64,000 nt of DNA from positions 61,536,001-61,600,000 of the forward strand of contig NC_072893.1 in the NCBI RefSeq assembly GCF_027943255.1. The letters are read 5' to 3'. Origin of the DNA: Anastrepha obliqua (Eukaryota > Arthropoda > Insecta > Diptera > Tephritidae). The notes below the pieces were generated by a model. It was not told where the DNA came from. It was given only the letters and a program-made list of their open reading frames with translations, and ran no database searches. Both the position numbers and the translations under genes were made by a program. Shown piece by piece: positions 44,021-54,827 of this stretch (within the stretch, counting starts at the first letter, position 1; every line of letters starts with the position of its first letter).

Positions 44021-44337
44021 GAGAACCGTAGCCGAATGGGTTGGTGCGTGACTACCAATAGGAATTCACAGAGAGAACGTCGGTTCGAATCTTGGTGAAA
44101 CACCAAAATTAAGAAAAAGGTTTTTCTAATAGCGGTCGCCTCTTGGCAGGCAATGGCAAACCTCCGAGTGTATTTCTGCCATGAAAAAGCTCCTCATAAA
44201 AATATCTGCCGTTCGGAGTCGGCTTGAAACTGTAGGCCCCTCCATTTGTGGAACAACATCAAGACGCACACCACAAATAGGAGGAGGAGCTCGGCCAAAC
44301 ACCCAAAAGGGGTGTACGCGCCAATTATGTATATATA
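44021..44337 (+). mobile_element. Complete tRNA-derived SINE with perfect 14-bp TSD
   Basis: The best copy in the window, 317 bp. It is flanked by identical TATAGCTCTCTCTC at 44007-44020 and 44338-44351. Head: CCGTAGCCGAATGGGTTGGT, then CGGTTCGAATCTTGGTGAAA, tRNA-like with A and B boxes. Body: TTTTTCTAATAGCGGTCGCC, TATCTGCCGTTCGGAGTCGG, CAACATCAAGACGCACACCA, GAGGAGGAGCTCGGCCAAAC. 3' end: GGTGTACGCGCCAATTATGT followed by (TA)n. The 3' motif CGCGCCAATTA equals that of the GGSRRRGRP LINE at 32.06 kb. No ORF is expected, and none is credible. Confidence 0.92.
44029..44092 (+). promoter_or_regulatory. Internal Pol III promoter (A and B boxes) of the SINE
   Basis: The A-box-like TAGCCGAATGGG (44029-44040) and B box GGTTCGAATCT (44082-44092) are 53 bp apart start to start, within the range usual for tRNA-derived SINEs. 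The B box matches the GGTTCGANTCC consensus except at its last position. This would drive RNA polymerase III transcription from just upstream. Activity is inferred. Confidence 0.75.
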
Positions 44338-44351
44338 TATAGCTCTCTCTC

Positions 44352-46599
44352 TCTCCTTTTCCTCTACGTTATATCTTTTTTCTCTCTCGCGGAACGAAAA
44401 TGCCCAAAACGTTGCATGGCCTTGAAATTTTACTCTCCATTCTCGCTCGTTCATCGACGACTAAGAAGTTTCACTTCAACAATTTCTAGTTCTTGATGCA
44501 TAGTTTTTGTTTATACTGTAAATAATTAATTCTCTACCTCTGGTCTTCTCATAGAATTACTAAGAATATAAAAAGTGACAATAAATTTATTTGAAGCGAT
44601 TTTCGTTTACTCACTTTCAGCTCTGCTTAATAATTTGACCATTTCTAATACCTGCGTGTAGCAATAATGCGTTGTTGTAAAGTGTCGACGATGGCGGTGT
44701 GAAAATTTGAACTTTTCGCTGCCATTAGCATCATTTTTTTCCACACTCAGCCACTTTCGCTATTCAGCGGTGATGTTTTTTGGCTTTACTTCGCTGTTGG
44801 CGTGGCCTTACCAACGCTTTGCCAGGTGTTATTAAATACAGATGCGTACAAATACATCGTTAATATGGCCAAAAAAAGCACATAACGATGGCAGCGAAAG
44901 GGGATCGATAGTTTGTATTAAAATTTAATAGTAACAGGGACTCCGCCTTTTGATGCTTTTCTCTTCCTGAGAAAAAAAAGGTTAACATCGAACACAAAAG
45001 ATGGAAGCGGTGCTGCCTCTGCTGTCAGGCTATCAATTTCGCCGAAAAGTATATTCGCACTCACTTAGAGTACATCGTAGGCACATACACACATACCCAC
45101 ATAAAATTTTCACCGATAACGATCGCTTTGTTCACACTTTGACAGCAGCAATATGTGCTCACTTACACATACATAAATGCAAACATATTTAGCAAGACAG
45201 GCGAAGTGCAGCAGCAATTTTTACTTGTTGCTGTCTACTACTACATGCATAAATATACAAGCTCATACATACAGACATATACGCGTAAACACACTTAGTG
45301 CTGTATCCCTGTTGCAGTGGCGCATACATATATAGGTATTTATTGTTGTGGCCGACGTGTTTTGCTCTTGTAATGAATGAAAATGCATTTTGTACGCGTC
45401 GATGTCAGCGTAAATTGGAATTTATTCGGTAACACATTGCCGTGTTGCGTATACGCCGTGTGGAACACTTGTGTATAGAATTGAGAAAGTGTACATAATA
45501 AAAGCTTTTAGTTTGGAAATGGTAAAATTTTATTTTCATGTAATGGCAGCAGCATTTTTTTTATTTCTATTTTAATATTAAGTCAGCTGCTCTTTATTTG
45601 GTATACGAATATCATTTTATCCGCGCTTTTTCGGGAAGAGAAAAAGGCAAAAATGTATGTTGAATTAAAAACGGGGGCCCACTTCCAGCCTCTTTATACC
45701 AGAGCTTAGTTTGCTGAAAAAGTACCAAATACCGATAGGTAGGAAATATGGCCTATATCAAAAAATTCACTTTTGTGAATGAGAAACTTCATGAATCCAT
45801 ACAACTTAATCAAATTCACTAAACAAGAATTTTATTTATTTATACATAAATCAAATACAAAACAAATATATTACAAGCACTAAAGCTGAAATGTATGTAA
45901 TAAATATTAAACAATACGGTGAGATACATTTGCCACAATTCTAAAAGTAAATCTGCAGATTAAATTTTGGCCTTTAAGTCTCTCGTGAGTTGTAAAATAT
46001 CTCTAAATTTTTACAAAATTGTTTAGACACTTTGTACAACGCATAAGCCGTACATTATGAGTAAAACTGATAAGGTAAATGGAATATAGTATTTTTGACC
46101 TAAGGCTATGGGGGGAACAATTTAAAACTATAGCTCCAGTAGAAGATGCGTTTGATATGATTCGTGGCTATATCCACAGAGAAATTTTTCTTCGGATTCT
46201 TAATGTTAACAAAGCTATCAAAAATCATTTACTTTTGCAGGAAAACTTCAAGCTGAACAAAGGGGATGATTAGAAAATAGCCCAATAATGGCGCTTTGAG
46301 GTATACTTCAAGTGACTTTGAGGATGTCAGGATTTATATTATTATATTAATGCAAACAAATTGAGTTATATCAGTGAGATAATATGCAAACCACGTAAAT
46401 AAGCCAGAGGGGGAGATTAAATAGAATACTAGCATTTTAAGTAGAGTACTAGAGCTGACTTTATCGAACTCTTACAGAAAGCCGGTGAATAAGGAAGAGA
46501 ATCAAATAATGACCCAATTTCGCAAAGAGTGTAGGCATACTTAAGATTATGCAGATCGGACGATGAATTTTTTATACACTATTTTTACACAAAGTATTT
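44352..46599. other. Long region without recognised genes
   Basis: About 2.2 kb of AT-rich DNA with CT-rich and CATACA simple sequence (44342-44390, 45060-45110, 45240-45300). Frames of about 63 codons at 45001 and 46079 have no recognisable domain. No RNA genes seen. Confidence 0.45.
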
Positions 46600-46885
46600 G
46601 CGCAAGTGATTTAATGGTCGTTCTTTAGCTCCGAAGCGATGTTACGACTAGTAGCATACTGATCAGCTTCGATTATTTTTGTGATTTTATCGACATTCAT
46701 GATATTATCGACAGTTTCTTTAACATCATAAACACCTGAACGGAATCGACGAAATCCAAATTGCACATCATTAGCTGTTACAGTATCCCCACCATAGACA
46801 CCTTTCATAATTTCAGTAGTCTGGTTTCGCCTTTATGAAAGGAAAACTGTAAAATGTACCAGATTTTTTCTTTGTTCACTTCCAT
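46600..46885 (-). pseudogene. mariner transposase N-terminus (cecropia-like)
   Basis: The start ATG is at 46885 on the minus strand (MEVNKEKIWYILQF). After a frameshift it continues GVYGGDTVTANDVQFGFRRF, RSGVYDVKETV, then NVDKITKIIEADQYATSRNI and ASELKNDH. This is the paired HTH region of a mariner transposase. The catalytic domain is absent and the copy ends near 46600. Confidence 0.75.
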
Positions 46886-46949
46886 TGTTTACACCCTGTA
46901 ACTCAGAACTGAATAGAACAAACAAAAAACCGCAAACGATTTTTTTAGT

Positions 46950-47312
46950 ATAGGGTGGGCCATGTAAAATTTGCTTTTTGAATCGGCTATAAAAAAAAAA
47001 CTAATCAATATTTTTTCAAATTTTTTTATTTTATTTTGAAGATTGTACATTGCCATTTATGAATGAAAAATAATATCGTTCAAATGACTGCCACGACTGG
47101 CTTTACAGTAGGCCATTCGATCAACCCAATTTTTAAGCACATTTTCGATTGTTTGGGCTCCAATTTCATGAATGGCAACTTCGATTTCGTGTTTTAAAGC
47201 ATCAATCGTCTCTGGATGGTTCGCATAGCATTTGTCCTTAATGGCTCCCCACAAAAAATAGTCCAACGGCCTTAAATTACAGCTCCGAGGCGGCGTTTGA
47301 TATCGATATTTT
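46950..47312 (-). mobile_element. 'AGGGTGGGCC' family transposon, copy 4 (3' part only)
   Basis: On the plus strand it opens with TATAGGGTGGGCCATGTAAA, the 3' TIR also seen in copies 2 and 3. The minus-strand frame encodes the C-terminus MDYFLWGAIKDKCYANHPET, then IDALKHEIEVAIHEIGAQTI and VLKNWVDRMAYCKASRGSHL. Homology ends in CTCCGAGGCGGCGTTTGATA near 47312, where an unrelated sequence begins. This copy retains the C-terminus that copies 1-3 lack, in part or wholly. Confidence 0.85.
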
Positions 47313-47522
47313 TATCCATAGTGAAAATCGCAAAGCACACCTGCGGTTGACTGATATAATTAAATGCCAAAAACAAGCTAACTGACTGATCACTCTCAAA
47401 CTCTGCGACATCATAGAGGACAGTTGTGCCAATATTCCAGAAAAAAAAATTTAAACATATCTGTAACGCGCGCTTTTTAAATGAACAATTCCCGATATTT
47501 TTTTGGCAGAATGTGTGTGCTG

Positions 47523-48430
47523 ACTTTGTTTAGCCGGTAAAAAGGTTAACAGCTTCTTGTAGCCTATTCGTTGCGTTTTCGTTAGTTTTATCGACTTCAC
47601 GTTTGACAGTGTTATCTTCAAATGTTACAGTTACTTGCTGATTTGCTGATGGTAGGTCGTGGGTATACAGGAGATATAACAGAGGACCCATAATGTTTTC
47701 CTGAGGAGTGCCTGAGTGTGTATTTTTTAGAGACGAATATGAATTTTCATGTTTTACGCAAACGTACCTGTTATTAAAATATGACGAGAGCACCTTACAG
47801 TATTGTGTTTAAGCTTTTAGAGGAGCCATTCTTGTCATACTTTCTCGAAATCTTGTGATACATCTAGAAAAATGGCTGAAAACTCTTTTTTCAATAGCGC
47901 TTTCTATGGTGCTTAGGACTTTGCTTATGTGATCGGGCCTTGAGTGGTGTTTTCTAAAACCAAATTGGTGAATAGGAATGAAAAGGACATTTCGTTAGGT
48001 GATTTGCCAATGCAATCACATCCAAGTCCCCTGGAGCTTAATTTTATTTTATTTCCTTACCAACTTCTTCTAATGTAGCTGGAGTGATATATTCATCGTA
48101 CTCCCAATAGGCTATCCTTCATCAGTGCTTTCATTAGGGCTAAAAGTTGTTTTCAAATGCTTAGCAAGTAGATTCGCGTTCTGCTCGTTTGTCTTAGCTC
48201 GGTTTCTATCGCCAAATTTAACAGGAGTACGGTGTAGAATTGGTCTATTGAAAGACTTAGTCGCTTTCCACAAAGAATACTCTGCACTTTTATCAGCTGT
48301 GAGACCAGAGATAAATCGATTGATTGTAACGTCTTGATCGCTGTATGCTTATTTAAGTTCAATTTCGTTTTGATCTAAAGATCTGGTTTGCTGCCAGCAT
48401 CCACGAAGTTTCCGTATGAGTGGAATACCA
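47523..48430 (-). mobile_element. jockey-clade LINE reverse transcriptase fragment
   Basis: Minus strand, in order: an upstream linker with SLWKATK-like and ARTNAEQ-like remnants (SILCGKRLSLSIDQF and NLAIETELRQ frames, 48200-48330), then FGFRKHHSRPDHISKVLSTI (about 47900-47965) and LSSYFNNRYVCVKHENSYSS. Next is the catalytic-region block SGTPQENIMGPLLYLLYTHD followed by LPSANQQVTVTFEDNTV, where the usual Y.DD core is altered to FEDN. The GP.LYLLYTHDLP signature is characteristic of jockey. Stops and frameshifts throughout. Endonuclease and 3' end missing. Confidence 0.8.
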
Positions 48431-48572
48431 TATGGCTCAACTTAAGAACTTGAATTCCTTTCTATTAATTCTCTGTATAGTTAGAGTTTTTATACCCAGT
48501 TAATTTTTACTAACTATTTGGCCAAAAACTCGACCCATGCAGTACCCCAACCATCATACTCACGTGATTTAT

Positions 48573-49506
48573 CTTCTGCTCAAATATGAACGAGACGTTA
48601 TCAATAAAACGGTCCGCGGATGATATATGGCAAAACTAAATTTTTTGTTTTTTGGTAGGACTGTTATAAGCTTACATGGCAAATTTCAGCGTGATATGTC
48701 ACATAGTTTGTTTTCTGTGCTACTGTAAACAAGTCAAGCTCGAGTGTGTTCTTCGAATTCACTTTTATGACTTCAATTATCTCAAAATGTTTTCCACGGA
48801 GCAGCAACTTGAGCTTGGGAAACAGGAAAAAGTCACATGGAGCCATATCAGGCGAATCCGGTGCTTGCGGAACGATATTAACATTATTTTTGTTCAAATA
48901 ATCGCGAACAAGACGTGATGTGTGAGCTGGTGCATTATCGTGATGCAAGAACTACGACTTGTTGTCCCACAATTCCTTCCTTTTAAGACGAATGTTCTCG
49001 TGCAAACGCTTTAAAACGTCTAAATAATATTCAGCTTTAACCGATCGGCCTTGCGGAAGGAACTCCGAGTGCACCACACCTTCGTAATCAAAAAAAAACA
49101 GTCAGCATAAGCTTAATTTTTGAGCGACTTTGGCGTGGTTTTTTGGGTTGATGTACGGCCTTCTTTGAACGATTTGTACCACTGGAAAACACGTGCACGC
49201 GATAGGGCAGAGTCCCCATAGGTTGTCTGCAACATTTTTAAGGCGTCTGAAGCCGAAATTTTGTTGGAATAACAAAATGTCAAACAAATTCTTTGTTCAA
49301 CTTGAATTTCCATCGTTAAATTCGAAGAACACACTCGAGCTTGACTTGTTTACAGTAGCACAGAAAACAAACTATGTGACATATCACGCTGAAATTTGCC
49401 ATGTAAGCTTATAACAGTCCTACCAAAAAACGAAAAATTTATTTTTGCCATATGTTATCCGCGGACCGTTTTATTGATACCGTCTCCTTCATATTTGAGT
49501 ATAAGG
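48573..49506 (-). mobile_element. Long-TIR mariner, copy 2
   Basis: Same family as 26640-27544. TIRs 48573-48760 and 49319-49506, about 188 bp each, include the ACAGTCCTACCAAAAAAC segment that the right arm of copy 1 lost. The transposase start MCSSNLTMEIQVEQRICLTF (minus strand, 49334) runs through the HTH (DALKMLQTTYGDSALSRARV) to FKEGRTS. A different deletion, with a patch encoding LITKVWCTRSSFRKADRLK, leads to DVLKRLHENIRLKRKELWDN, LHHDNAPAHTSRLVRDYL and PDSPDMAPCDFFLFPKLKL. The first catalytic block is missing, and a stop replaces W in NKS*FLHHD. Confidence 0.9.
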
Positions 49507-51164
49507 TATTACTTGCTTGTGTATATATCTCCGTGCGATTTCTAAATTTTCAAAAACCTTTTCTTTGTGTAAGCAGAAAATTTCAAAGGAAATAATTAGC
49601 TTCACATTCCTTTAAAAATACTTTACTTTAAAGCCAAACATCTTGAATTTTATTAGCAACTGCACGATTTTGTGCTGAAACGAAACTTAAAGAAGCCACC
49701 TAAATTTACTCCATGAAAGACTTAACTCTGAGTTGTTCTTAGTCCCTTCAATTTAAATTTATTTTATTCGTTTTAATTTACTCGGTTTATTTATTTACTT
49801 AGGAGGCTTTATTTTTATGCTGCTGTGTGTCTTATCCTAAATTTTCAGCGTTTACGCTTCACACCATTCAATTACGCTTCGCTGGCTTTGTACTGTGTCA
49901 GCGCTTTTACTTAACGTTTTTTTCAGTAGTTGTTTGTTTTTATAGCTTTTACGCTCTTGGCCAGCGCCACTAGCAACGCACTTCAATTTCGACATACAAC
50001 TGATTCTTTAATTTCCTGGTTTAACGACTGAGTAATTGAATGGTGTTTTCTATTTTGCTTCTTTACATTTTTCGCCAGTCTTGCACACATACAGGGTGGT
50101 CACAACCAATAAATGTTTTTCGTTTTCTCTGTGAATATTTTTGATGAATTTTAACAATTTTGGTAAATATTTCCATAAAAAGGGCTATGCTGTTCAAGCA
50201 CGGCGTTTATGAAAAATAAGTCTTAGGCCAGACGAACTTTTGTGGTAGTGGCTAGGCTAATTTACCGTATCTGGGGATACAAAAACTGGCACTAGATTAT
50301 TAAAAACCAAGATATTTGCAGGTAGAAATATTTTGAAATAGTTCAGAAATTACAGGGAAAATATATTTTGCGTAATGCTACTCAGGACTCTGTGGATTTG
50401 AAGAATCAATTGCGGAGCTGATGTAATTATTCCAAAGCTTCGTTTATATTTCAAAGTTTATAAGCAACTTTTTTGTATATCTTTTTAATCTCTTCCGTGT
50501 TTACATTAACCGAATCAGACTTCACATTTTGGTTTACAAAACTTAGCTATTTTGGCACTCTCTTCTTAGTTCTTCCACACACAGTGCGAAGAAAATCACG
50601 CCCAATTTTCTTTTCGATTTGTGTAATATTGCATTTTTATTCTTGGAATTTTAGAGCGGTGACATGACGATCCAATTTAAAAAAAAAAAAATGCTGCTAT
50701 TATAGAGCAATAATAACCGATCTTTTGTGGGTTGAAATTGAAGATAAGAGCGAATAACTTCCGAGCTAAGCATTCGCTATATAGAGCCAGAAACCGTTGG
50801 CAGCTGAGGTTGCCATATGTGGTCAAAGTTCTTTTTTTTTTGTTTTGTCAAGTTTTAATAAGCAAAAAAAAAAGTTTATTTTTGTGCATTTTATCGATGC
50901 TTTTATTTCCTGCTGAAGAAGATACAGGCCATTGAGCCACCCTGTTTGTGGTGTGTGCGACAAACAATTAAATTAATTGATTTGAGGAACTGACGTTTGT
51001 CTACTCAAGCAAATGGCATTTAGTGTTGCTGAAATTCTGATCAATTCGACTGATTAGATAATTTTCAAAAGCTTTTGGTTTTAGTTTTAACTTTTGAAAA
51101 AATTTACTACTGTTTGCTCTACAAATGCATTGCAGCTATTAAGTTTATGCATATAGAAGGTAAA
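49507..51164. other. Unassigned region
   Basis: About 1.65 kb of AT-rich DNA. ACAGGGTGGTCACAACC at 50092 looks like a solo transposon end of the CAGGGTGG type. No gene recognised. Confidence 0.4.
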
Positions 51165-51990
51165 TGCACTTTGCAAAGTCAAGCTTCAAAATGGGCGCTG
51201 ACAGTTAGACGATGGCAGCAGCGTTGCGAACACAAACTCATTCCGTGCACCGATAGGCGGCTTACAAGAAAATACGGGGACATAGATCACTAGCTCACTC
51301 AGTTGCTTAGAGGACACGGGTTTCCAAGATTACCTACATTTGTTTAAGCTAGCAGACACACCTTTCTATCTCCAGACTGCTCCAATACGATGGAGAGAGC
51401 GGAACATGTAATTTTGCATTGTGCCCACTTTAAAGAAGAAAGAGACGAACTAGAAAGAGTTTTGGATCTGCCAATAGCTTTGAACACCTTCACGAGAGAT
51501 ATGTGTTCAACCAGCGGGAAGTGGAACTCAGTTCGCGCCATCGCAGCAAAAATCGAAATGCGACTCCGCCACATCGATTGAGAGAGCAAGGTAGGGCAGC
51601 ACTTAATAGTAGCATCACCATTAGCAGCATACAGTGGAGGCTGATGAAATTTGACGGGTCGAAGACAACCACAGACACTTGAGTCATTGACTCGTATTGA
51701 CGTACTACTTGACATAGGGATACAAGAAGACAGACAAGAAAGAAGAAGACGAGCATACAGCATAAAGTTGGGTACATATATGAGAGGTCCAAACGTGGGT
51801 GAATAGAACTAGTCCTTTTTATGGATACCATTCAGGGCCTTCTCGAAGTAATGCAGAAAGTAGTCCTGGGAAGGATGTTTCCCTAGAAAAAGAAGAGGGA
51901 TTGTTTTAGTGGCAACACCACTCAACGCCGTAGACGACAGTCGCTGTAAGTGCAAAGACATATTGAACCCTGCCTCACCCACCAAAAATA
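51165..51990 (+). mobile_element. R1-type LINE C-terminus and 3' UTR
   Basis: Over frames: SKWALTVRRWQQRCEHKLIP, DRRLTRKYGDIDH*LTQLLR, GHGFPRLPTFV and DCSNTMERAEHVILHCAHFK, followed by EERDELERVL, SGKWNSVRAIAAKIEMRLRH and ID, stop near 51579. The '..RAEHVILHC..F' segment is the cysteine-histidine tail of R1-clade elements. The 3' UTR is less AT-rich than its surroundings and continues to about 51990. 5'-truncated. A 139-codon antisense frame over it is a shadow. Confidence 0.75.
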
Positions 51991-52516
51991 GAAAAAGCTA
52001 TTCGAGAGGTTTGAAGAAGTGAGCATATTTCAACAAGTATACACAATATTCCTGAGCTTCTTCACGGCTCCGCTTTTGTATCTTCCTGCTTTCCTAATGA
52101 AATTATCTGATATCTATAATCATCGAAAGAATCATTTCGAATTTTTCTGCATAAAAAGTCAAATTTTCCCGTAAAAAGAGAAGCAAGGTTGTCAATGTGC
52201 TCCACAAAATTAATTCTCGAAAAATTCTAATATATATATGGACAAACATTTTATATGAAAAACCAAATTCTAACACTTTTTAAATGCAATAAAAGTTTGC
52301 TATGGCTGAAATACCGAACACTTGGAACCACTGTAAGAAAAAATCGAGTCATTCTAGGAAGAACTCCATATTATTTGGCATGGGAATAAGTTTCCACTCT
52401 TGTAAAATAGGTTTCGTTCCTGATATGCTGATTGGAAGGTGTATGTGTGAGGTCTCGATCGCAGTAGTTGGCATTCGTTTGAAGCGTAAAGATCCTTTTT
52501 TATCTGACGTCAGAAA
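51991..52516. other. Spacer; possible mariner 5' leader at its end
   Basis: No independent feature. The last part probably belongs to the mariner that starts at 52517. Confidence 0.4.
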
Positions 52517-53005
52517 ATGTCCACGTTCGTCCCGAAAAAGCAGTACTTGCGGGAAGTTATGCTTCATTATTATTATATTACCTTGTAAAGAAAAGTGTAG
52601 CTGAAGCGTGTCGTATATTGAGCAATATTTTCGGTAATCATGCTCCGCCAAATACATTTTGTAAAGGGTGGTTTCGACGCTTCCAAAGTGGTAGTTTCGA
52701 CGTGAAGGATAAGGATCGCGAAGGGGCATCGAAAAAATCGAAAGATACTCAACTGCAACAATTATTGGATGAAGACGCATGTCGAATCCTTGATGATGCG
52801 TCTAAAGAATTGGATGTTGACAGATCAACCGTCGGTAAAGGTTTGAACGCAATGAGAATAGTCTAGAAAGCAGGTAACTGGGTGCCACATCAATTGAAGG
52901 AGAGATGTCGAGAGACGTTTGGTGGCGTGTGCGATGCTTCTTCAACGGTAGAAAAGGAAAGATTTTCTGCACCGCATTGTCACTAGCGATGAAAATTGGA
53001 TCTAC
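52517..53005 (+). pseudogene. mariner transposase N-terminal half (SETMAR-like type)
   Basis: The start is ATG at 52517 (MSTFVPKKQYLREVMLHYYY), followed after a frameshift by KKSVAEACRILSNIFGNHAP, WFRRFQSGSFDVKDKDREGA, LQQLLDEDACRILDDASKEL, VDRSTVGKGLNAM and KAGNWVPHQLKERC. A further frameshift leads to RIVTSDENWIYR, the first catalytic block (about 52977-53005). It then stops abruptly at the opposing transposase. Confidence 0.85.
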
Positions 53006-53813
53006 AGGGTGAACGATATGAAGTGTGGAACATGATTTTTAACCATTCTTGGTTCACACGAACTTTATGAGACGGTGCCGAGTTCTGTTGAAACGTCCAT
53101 GGTCTACGACCGAAATGTTTGCGTGGCCACTGCTCTAAAGCAGCTTCTAAAACATTTTCCCAATAATAAGTCGCATTCACTTTGACACCAGGCGCGATAA
53201 AAACGCTTGGAGAGCGTCCATGAGCGATCACTGCGGCCCAAACCATTACTTGCGATGGGAAATTGCTTCGAGTGGCCATACGTAGGCTCAAATTCTCGTA
53301 TGAGCGTTCGGTCAAGTAAACATGATAGTTTTGAGTGTTTATGAACTGCTCAATTGGGAAATTGTTTTCATCACAAAACACAATGTTAGGAAATTCGCCA
53401 CGTTCGTGCAAGCGCAGCAACTCCTTTGCTCTTTCGCACCGAACTTTTTTTTGCTGGGGTGGAAGATCGTGTGCTTTTTGGAACTTGTATGCCTTTACCT
53501 TGAGCTCATTTTTCAATATGTGTCGAATGCTGTCTTGCGATATTTTTAGTTCTTTGCCCATTTTTCGTCCACTTCGACGTGGACTTCGTTCAAGTCGAGC
53601 CTTCACTTTCCGAACCATTTCTGGCGTTGTTGCGGTTTTTTTTGGTCCACCTCCATGGCGTTTTGCAATGTTACCAGTATCATTGTAACGTTTCATAGTG
53701 CGATACACAAACATTTTATTCACTTTGAGGGCACTGAGCTCACGAACAATGGCTGGTTGTGATTTTCCAGCCAAATATAACGCAATCACACTATTACATT
53801 TGAATTCCATCAC
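53006..53813 (-). pseudogene. maT-like transposase, long open frame (276 codons from 53813), C-terminally truncated
   Basis: This is the longest clean transposase frame in the window. It begins MMEFKCNSVIALYLAGKSQP at 53813, with AIVRELSALKVNKMFVYRTM (HTH), KRHGGGPKKTATTPEMVRKV, SGRKMGKELKISQDSIRHIL, GEFPNIVFCDENNFPIEQFI (first Asp), MATRSNFPSQVMVWAAVIAH and PWTFQQNSAPSHKVRVNQEW. Position 2 of the catalytic triad is N (QQNSAPSH) where the related element at 38.06 kb has D. The third catalytic block is lost at the junction with the mariner at 53005. No TIR was found beyond the A-run at 53818. Confidence 0.9.
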
Positions 53814-53816
53814 AGA

Positions 53817-54395
53817 AAAAAAAAAAAAAATTCAACAAAACTGAGACACAAATGCTTTTGATGGCTTATAAATAATATATTAAACTGTCATTAGAACAAT
53901 TTTGATTAACTTAAAGCTCTTGAAGTTACTTCTGTGTCTTCTCTCTGAGCCATTCCGAACAGTGTTGTTGTCAGTGATTTCTAAGTAACCTCTGAAGCTC
54001 TAACCCCGAGAGATATTCTAACCTCTCATATTGTAGAGCTCCTAAACATTTCATTCGGGTTCTACCTAATGCAGCGCAAGAACATAGAAGATGTCCCATT
54101 GAATAAGTAATATCATAGACTCACAATCTCGAAAAAAATGACTTTGCATGTGGGGTAGGGAAAAAGTAAACACCGACTCCATATAAAAAGTGGGCAAAAA
54201 CAGGAAAAAGATGTATTTTGCTGAGAGTATGTGCCCTAGAGGGCTAGAGTATGCCAAACTCGAAAGCCAAAATTGATTTTTCAGAGCTTTTATACTTTCG
54301 ATGAAATAAAAGGTAGGGGAGACTAAAAATTTTTCTTTCAGAAGAATTCCAACTATACCTGTACCAACTACGTGTATGTTGAAGCAGTGAAGTTA
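53817..54395. other. Unassigned spacer
   Basis: An A-run at 53818-53831, then AT-rich DNA without recognised features. Confidence 0.4.
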
Positions 54396-54681
54396 GTGGC
54401 ACTGGAATGATGACCTGTATGAGCTTTACGACGACATAAACATAGCGCAGCTAATAAAGATCCAGCGGCTACGTTGTATCCGAATGGATACAAACGCTCC
54501 GGCTATGAAAGTGTTCGATGCGGTACCACCTGGTGGTAGCAGAGGAAGAGGAAGGCCTCCTGTACGTTAGAAAGATCGGTGGAGAAAAACTTGGCTTCTT
54601 TTGAAAAAAAACGACTACGCAATGTTCAACTCGACCAAAATCGCATAAGGGGTTATCGCACCGATCAAGAAGAAGAAGAAG
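54396..54681 (+). mobile_element. 5'-truncated LINE tail (GGSRRRGRP family, longest of the tails)
   Basis: It encodes NDDLYELYDDINIAQLIKIQ, RLRCIRMDTNAPAMKVFDAV and PPGGSRGRGRPPV, with a degraded end. The 3' end is GGGGTTATCGCACCGATCAA followed by (GAA)n at 54668-54680. It shares CCGAATGGATACAAACGCTC with the copy at 1.8 kb. Confidence 0.8.
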
Positions 54682-54827
54682 TAAGTGTCTTGGGGATTTG
54701 TCTCCGCCCAAGCACTGAGCAAAGTTTGTCGTAAACACACATAATGAAACTTAAAAAAATGTTTGCACAACATCAACTTACAGGTATTATATATCTATAA
54801 AACCATACAATAAAATTTTCATTAGCT

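Noticed and set aside
44021..44100. tRNA gene (Ser/Leu-like) suggested by A and B boxes
   Set aside because: The sequence continues into a SINE body found in about ten copies, is flanked by target-site duplications, and does not show a closed acceptor stem. It is a tRNA-derived SINE head, not a tRNA gene.
51344..51763. 139-codon minus-strand frame
   Set aside because: It lies antisense to the R1-type LINE C-terminus, whose plus-strand translation carries recognisable motifs.
52349..52780. 143-codon minus-strand frame
   Set aside because: Antisense to the mariner N-terminal half (52517-53005), which has clear family motifs on the plus strand.
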